Source: Armatimonadota bacterium (GTDB taxonomy: Bacteria; Armatimonadota; Fimbriimonadia; Fimbriimonadales; Fimbriimonadaceae). Taken from it: a DNA stretch of 64,000 bases. Each line of letters starts with the position of its first letter. The stretch's first letter is position 1. Positions 61,447 through 64,000 of the stretch are shown piece after piece. The notes beneath the pieces were generated by a model that was not told the origin of the DNA, ran no database searches, and was given only the letters and a program-made list of their open reading frames with translations. The position numbers and the translations under genes are program-made. The stretch is from assembly GCA_020438215.1 (NCBI GenBank), contig JAGQUX010000013.1, positions 1 through 64,000 on the forward strand, read 5' to 3'.

Positions 61447-62877
61447 ATGCTCCGCAAGATTTCATTTCTCGCTCTTGCACTATCAATCGTTTTAGTCGGT
61501 TGTGGCGGTGGTGGCGGCACCTCTACCGTCACCCAAAACAACACTCGTTCGGTCGCGAATCAATGGATGGATACGCTTGTCGAATGTATTCGCCAAGGCG
61601 GCCCCGGCCCCACCGCAAACTCGCGTGCAATTGGCATGGTCACGACGTCTATGTACGATGCGTGGGCATGGTTTGATGACACAGCCGTTGGCGTCTATTC
61701 CGCTGACGAAAAGTTCCCCACCACCGCAGCAAAGAACGATGCTAACCGCAATAAAGCGATTAGCTATGCCGCACAAAAGACTTTGCTTGATCTCTTCCCG
61801 AATCAAGCTGGACTGATCAATGCGAAGATGGTCGAGCTTGGTTATGACCCGAACCTCACCGTGAGCAACCTCAGCACCGCCGAGGGAGTTGGCCAGTCTG
61901 CCGCGAATAATCTTCTCCGGGTTCGCCACAACGATGGTTCAAACCAGCTTGGTGGATATACAGACACAACCGGCTATGCCCCGGTCAATACCGTTGACAA
62001 TATTGTTGATCCCAACCGCTGGCAACCCATGGAGTTTGTCTATCCCGATGGCTCACGCCGGGTGCCCGGTTTTTTGACCCCGCACTGGGGACAAGTCACT
62101 CCGTTTGCTCTGCGAACGGGATCTGAATATCGAGTTCCAGCGGGCCTTCGATACGGCACACCCGAATTCAAAGCGCAGGTTGATGAGATTATCAACTATC
62201 AAGCAAATATCACCGATGAGCAAAAGTGCATTGCTGAATTCTGGGCCGACGGACCAAAATCCGAAACCCCTCCGGGTCACTGGATTGTGATGGCGCAAAC
62301 CGTCAGCAAGAACAACAATTACGGCCTGGAAGCCGATATCAAGATGTTCTTCCTCGTGGGGAATGCGGTCATGGATGCAGGCATCGCGGCATGGGATTCT
62401 AAACGCGCTCACGACTATGTGCGCCCGATTTCCGCCGTTCGGATGATTTATGCTGGCAAAACCATCAAGGGTTGGGCAGGCGTTGGTCAAGGGATTCAAG
62501 ACATTGATGGCGCGAATTGGAAGCCATACCAACCGGATAGCTTCATCACTCCGCCATTTCCCGAACTCCCCAGCGGACACAGCACCTTCAGTGCCGCTGC
62601 CGCCAAGGTCATCCGCGAATTTCAGGGCAGCGACCGCCTAGAATACAGCTACTTGATGCCAACAGGTTCTTCACACTACGAACCCGGAATCACGCCGAGC
62701 CGAAGTATCAACCTCAGCTACCCAACCCTCACCAGCGCCGCCGAAGCGGCCGGGATGAGCCGACTCTACGGGGGAATCCACTTCCGCCAAGGCAACGAAA
62801 ACGGCCTTGATCTGGGCGACCAAGTCGGCGAAAGAGTCTGGCAGAAAGCAAACAACTACTTCGCAGGCATTCGATAA
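61447..62877 (+). CDS. Vanadium-dependent haloperoxidase-like lipoprotein (PAP2 superfamily)
   Basis: 476-aa predicted lipoprotein (lipobox LVGC, Cys19) with a vanadium chloroperoxidase-type PAP2 core. Vanadate-pocket motifs in order: SKRAHDYVRPISAVR (Lys and Arg, residues ~318-332), PELPSGHSTFSAAAA (Ser-Gly-His, ~375) and RLYGGIHFRQGNENG (Arg and the His that would bind vanadium, ~441). Such enzymes oxidise halides with hydrogen peroxide; related members are acid phosphatases, so activity is not certain. It is monocistronic, with hairpins on both sides. Confidence 0.88.
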   Translation: MLRKISFLALALSIVLVGCGGGGGTSTVTQNNTRSVANQWMDTLVECIRQGGPGPTANSRAIGMVTTSMYDAWAWFDDTAVGVYSADEKFPTTAAKNDANRNKAISYAAQKTLLDLFPNQAGLINAKMVELGYDPNLTVSNLSTAEGVGQSAANNLLRVRHNDGSNQLGGYTDTTGYAPVNTVDNIVDPNRWQPMEFVYPDGSRRVPGFLTPHWGQVTPFALRTGSEYRVPAGLRYGTPEFKAQVDEIINYQANITDEQKCIAEFWADGPKSETPPGHWIVMAQTVSKNNNYGLEADIKMFFLVGNAVMDAGIAAWDSKRAHDYVRPISAVRMIYAGKTIKGWAGVGQGIQDIDGANWKPYQPDSFITPPFPELPSGHSTFSAAAAKVIREFQGSDRLEYSYLMPTGSSHYEPGITPSRSINLSYPTLTSAAEAAGMSRLYGGIHFRQGNENGLDLGDQVGERVWQKANNYFAGIR

Positions 62878-62906
62878 GAACGAGAACTTGCGAGCAAGGC
62901 TCAACT

Positions 62907-62957
62907 GACCCGGAGATTAAGGTCCCGCAAAGACTAGCGAATCTCCGGGTCTTTTTT
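62907..62957 (+). terminator. Rho-independent terminator after the haloperoxidase-like gene
   Basis: Perfect 12-bp arms GACCCGGAGATT / AATCTCCGGGTC (62907-62918, 62940-62951), a 21-nt loop, and a TTTTTT tract immediately after. Confidence 0.9.
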
Positions 62958-62998
62958 GGCAACTCCGCGCCAAAACAAACGTCAAAATAAGTAGGCGA

Positions 62999-64000
62999 AT
63001 GTCCAAACTTCCAGACGGACTCTTACAACTCCTTGATGTTCTCCCTCCCGTCGTGCGCGAAAAGCTCGACAACCACCCTGACCTGAAAAGCCTCGTTGAG
63101 GTTGTGATGGACTATGGGCGACCGGCAGAAGCCCGGTTCCTGAGCAGTGTGGAGCGATGGGGACAGACCATCATCACCGAGCATGACCTTGAGCATGTCG
63201 TGAAGGAGATTGGCAATTTTGGCGGCGATAACCGTGCGGGGATCGAGCGCACGCTTCATCGTATCTCCGCCATCCGCAATCGTCACGGCAAAGTCATCGG
63301 TTTGACCTGCCGCGTCGGGCGCGCCCTCGAAGGCACCATTGATATCATTGATGACATTGTGCGTTCGGGCAAGTCCATCCTGATTCTCGGGAAACCTGGG
63401 GTCGGGAAGACGACCAAGCTTCGTGAGGTTGCGCGGGTTCTTGCAGACGAAGTCAATAAGCGCGTTGTCATCGTCGATACCTCCAACGAAATTGGTGGCG
63501 ACGGCGACATTCCCCACCCGGGGATCGGCTCTGCCCGCCGCATGCAAGTGCCCAATGTGAGCCAGCAGCACGGCGTCATGATCGAAGCGGTTGAGAACCA
63601 CATGCCCGAAGTCATCGTGATCGATGAAATCGGGAATGAAGAGGAAGCGCAAGCCGCTCGCACCATTGCCGAGCGCGGTGTTCAACTCATCGGGACAGCG
63701 CACGGCGGAAGCCTCGAAAACTTGATGCTAAACCCATCGCTTTGTGATCTCATCGGCGGAATTCAAGCCGTGACCCTCTCCGATGACGAAGCACGACGGC
63801 GCGGAACTCAAAAAACGGTTCTGGAGCGTAAGGCACCCCCAACCTTCGACGTTGTGATTGAGCTCCTCGATTTCAATCGTTTGGCAGTGCACAACGATGT
63901 CCAGAAAACGGTGGACTTACTCCTTCGTGGCGCGGCTCCTCGACCCGAAATTCGGGTTCGTACCGATGTTGGCGAAGTTGAAGTGGTGCAAATGGAGGTC
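62999..64000 (+). CDS. SpoIIIAA/Ycf45-like AAA ATPase, partial at right edge
   Basis: P-loop ATPase of the R3H-associated Ycf45/SpoIIIAA type; 334 codons from ATG 62999 run off the window in frame, so the C-terminus (where an R3H or KH domain is expected) is missing. Walker A is LGKPGVGKTTKLREVARVLA, followed by VVIVDTSNEIGGDGDIPHPG, Walker B VIVIDEIGNEEEAQAARTIA and GVQLIGTAHGGSLENLMLNP, the characteristic family string. Cyanobacterial and firmicute relatives have this layout. The role is unknown outside sporulation; this organism shows no sporulation genes here. Confidence 0.85.
   Translation, partial: MSKLPDGLLQLLDVLPPVVREKLDNHPDLKSLVEVVMDYGRPAEARFLSSVERWGQTIITEHDLEHVVKEIGNFGGDNRAGIERTLHRISAIRNRHGKVIGLTCRVGRALEGTIDIIDDIVRSGKSILILGKPGVGKTTKLREVARVLADEVNKRVVIVDTSNEIGGDGDIPHPGIGSARRMQVPNVSQQHGVMIEAVENHMPEVIVIDEIGNEEEAQAARTIAERGVQLIGTAHGGSLENLMLNPSLCDLIGGIQAVTLSDDEARRRGTQKTVLERKAPPTFDVVIELLDFNRLAVHNDVQKTVDLLLRGAAPRPEIRVRTDVGEVEVVQMEV

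Overview
The window looks like a chromosomal segment of a Gram-negative-type bacterium of the Armatimonadota, most likely a Fimbriimonas-like lineage. This is inferred from gene content, not from a marker search: a large type IV pilus locus with a secretin, lipoproteins, planctomycete-type c cytochromes (CxxCH plus MPPG), a proteasome alpha-like protein, SPINDLY/OGT-type glycosyltransferases beside a flagellin, and SelB. Genes are packed tightly, often with ATGA overlaps. No gene-free stretch exceeds about 210 bp. No rRNA, tRNA, CRISPR array, insertion sequence or prophage gene was seen.

Positions 1-28016 are one block, entirely on the minus strand. In transcription order it holds a proteasome alpha-subunit-like protein, a beta-propeller-phytase-like lipoprotein, prepilin peptidase, a GspG/PilE-like pilin, three very large minor pseudopilins (PilV-, PilW- and PilX-like), two giant secreted beta-propeller proteins (1586 and 2347 aa), a terminator-like hairpin, and then pilM-N-O-P-Q (pilQ is cut by the left edge). 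The order V-W-X-large propeller matches that of proteobacterial pilV-W-X-Y1 clusters, so the giants are probably PilY1-like tip or adhesin proteins. This is the most unusual part of the window.

Positions 28129-39485 are mostly housekeeping and transport. On the plus strand are asnS, an MsbA-type ABC exporter and a FecE-type ATPase. After a small minus-strand membrane protein comes a tightly overlapping plus-strand operon: glycosyltransferase, Trm112-like zinc protein, aroQ, M24 peptidase, and an ABC ATPase lacking key catalytic residues. A minus-strand group follows: a small hypothetical protein, a glycosylasparaginase-type Ntn hydrolase, and selB.

Positions 39693-46012 hold a flagellin with a strong terminator, two TPR-OGT glycosyltransferases and a CmoB/FkbM-like SAM methyltransferase. 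This is a plausible flagellin glycosylation cassette with no other flagellar genes present.

Positions 46009-52654 hold a small membrane protein, an AddB-like plus UvrD/AddA-like pair in which no intact nuclease domain is visible, and a nitrilase-family amidase. Positions 52724-64000 hold an isolated rplA, an S41-like PDZ protein, a saccharopine-dehydrogenase-like protein, two small c cytochromes, a GNAT acetyltransferase, a PhyH dioxygenase, lepA, an HtrA protease, a vanadium-haloperoxidase-like lipoprotein, and an R3H/Ycf45/SpoIIIAA-like ATPase that runs off the right edge. Several clear intrinsic terminators separate these units.
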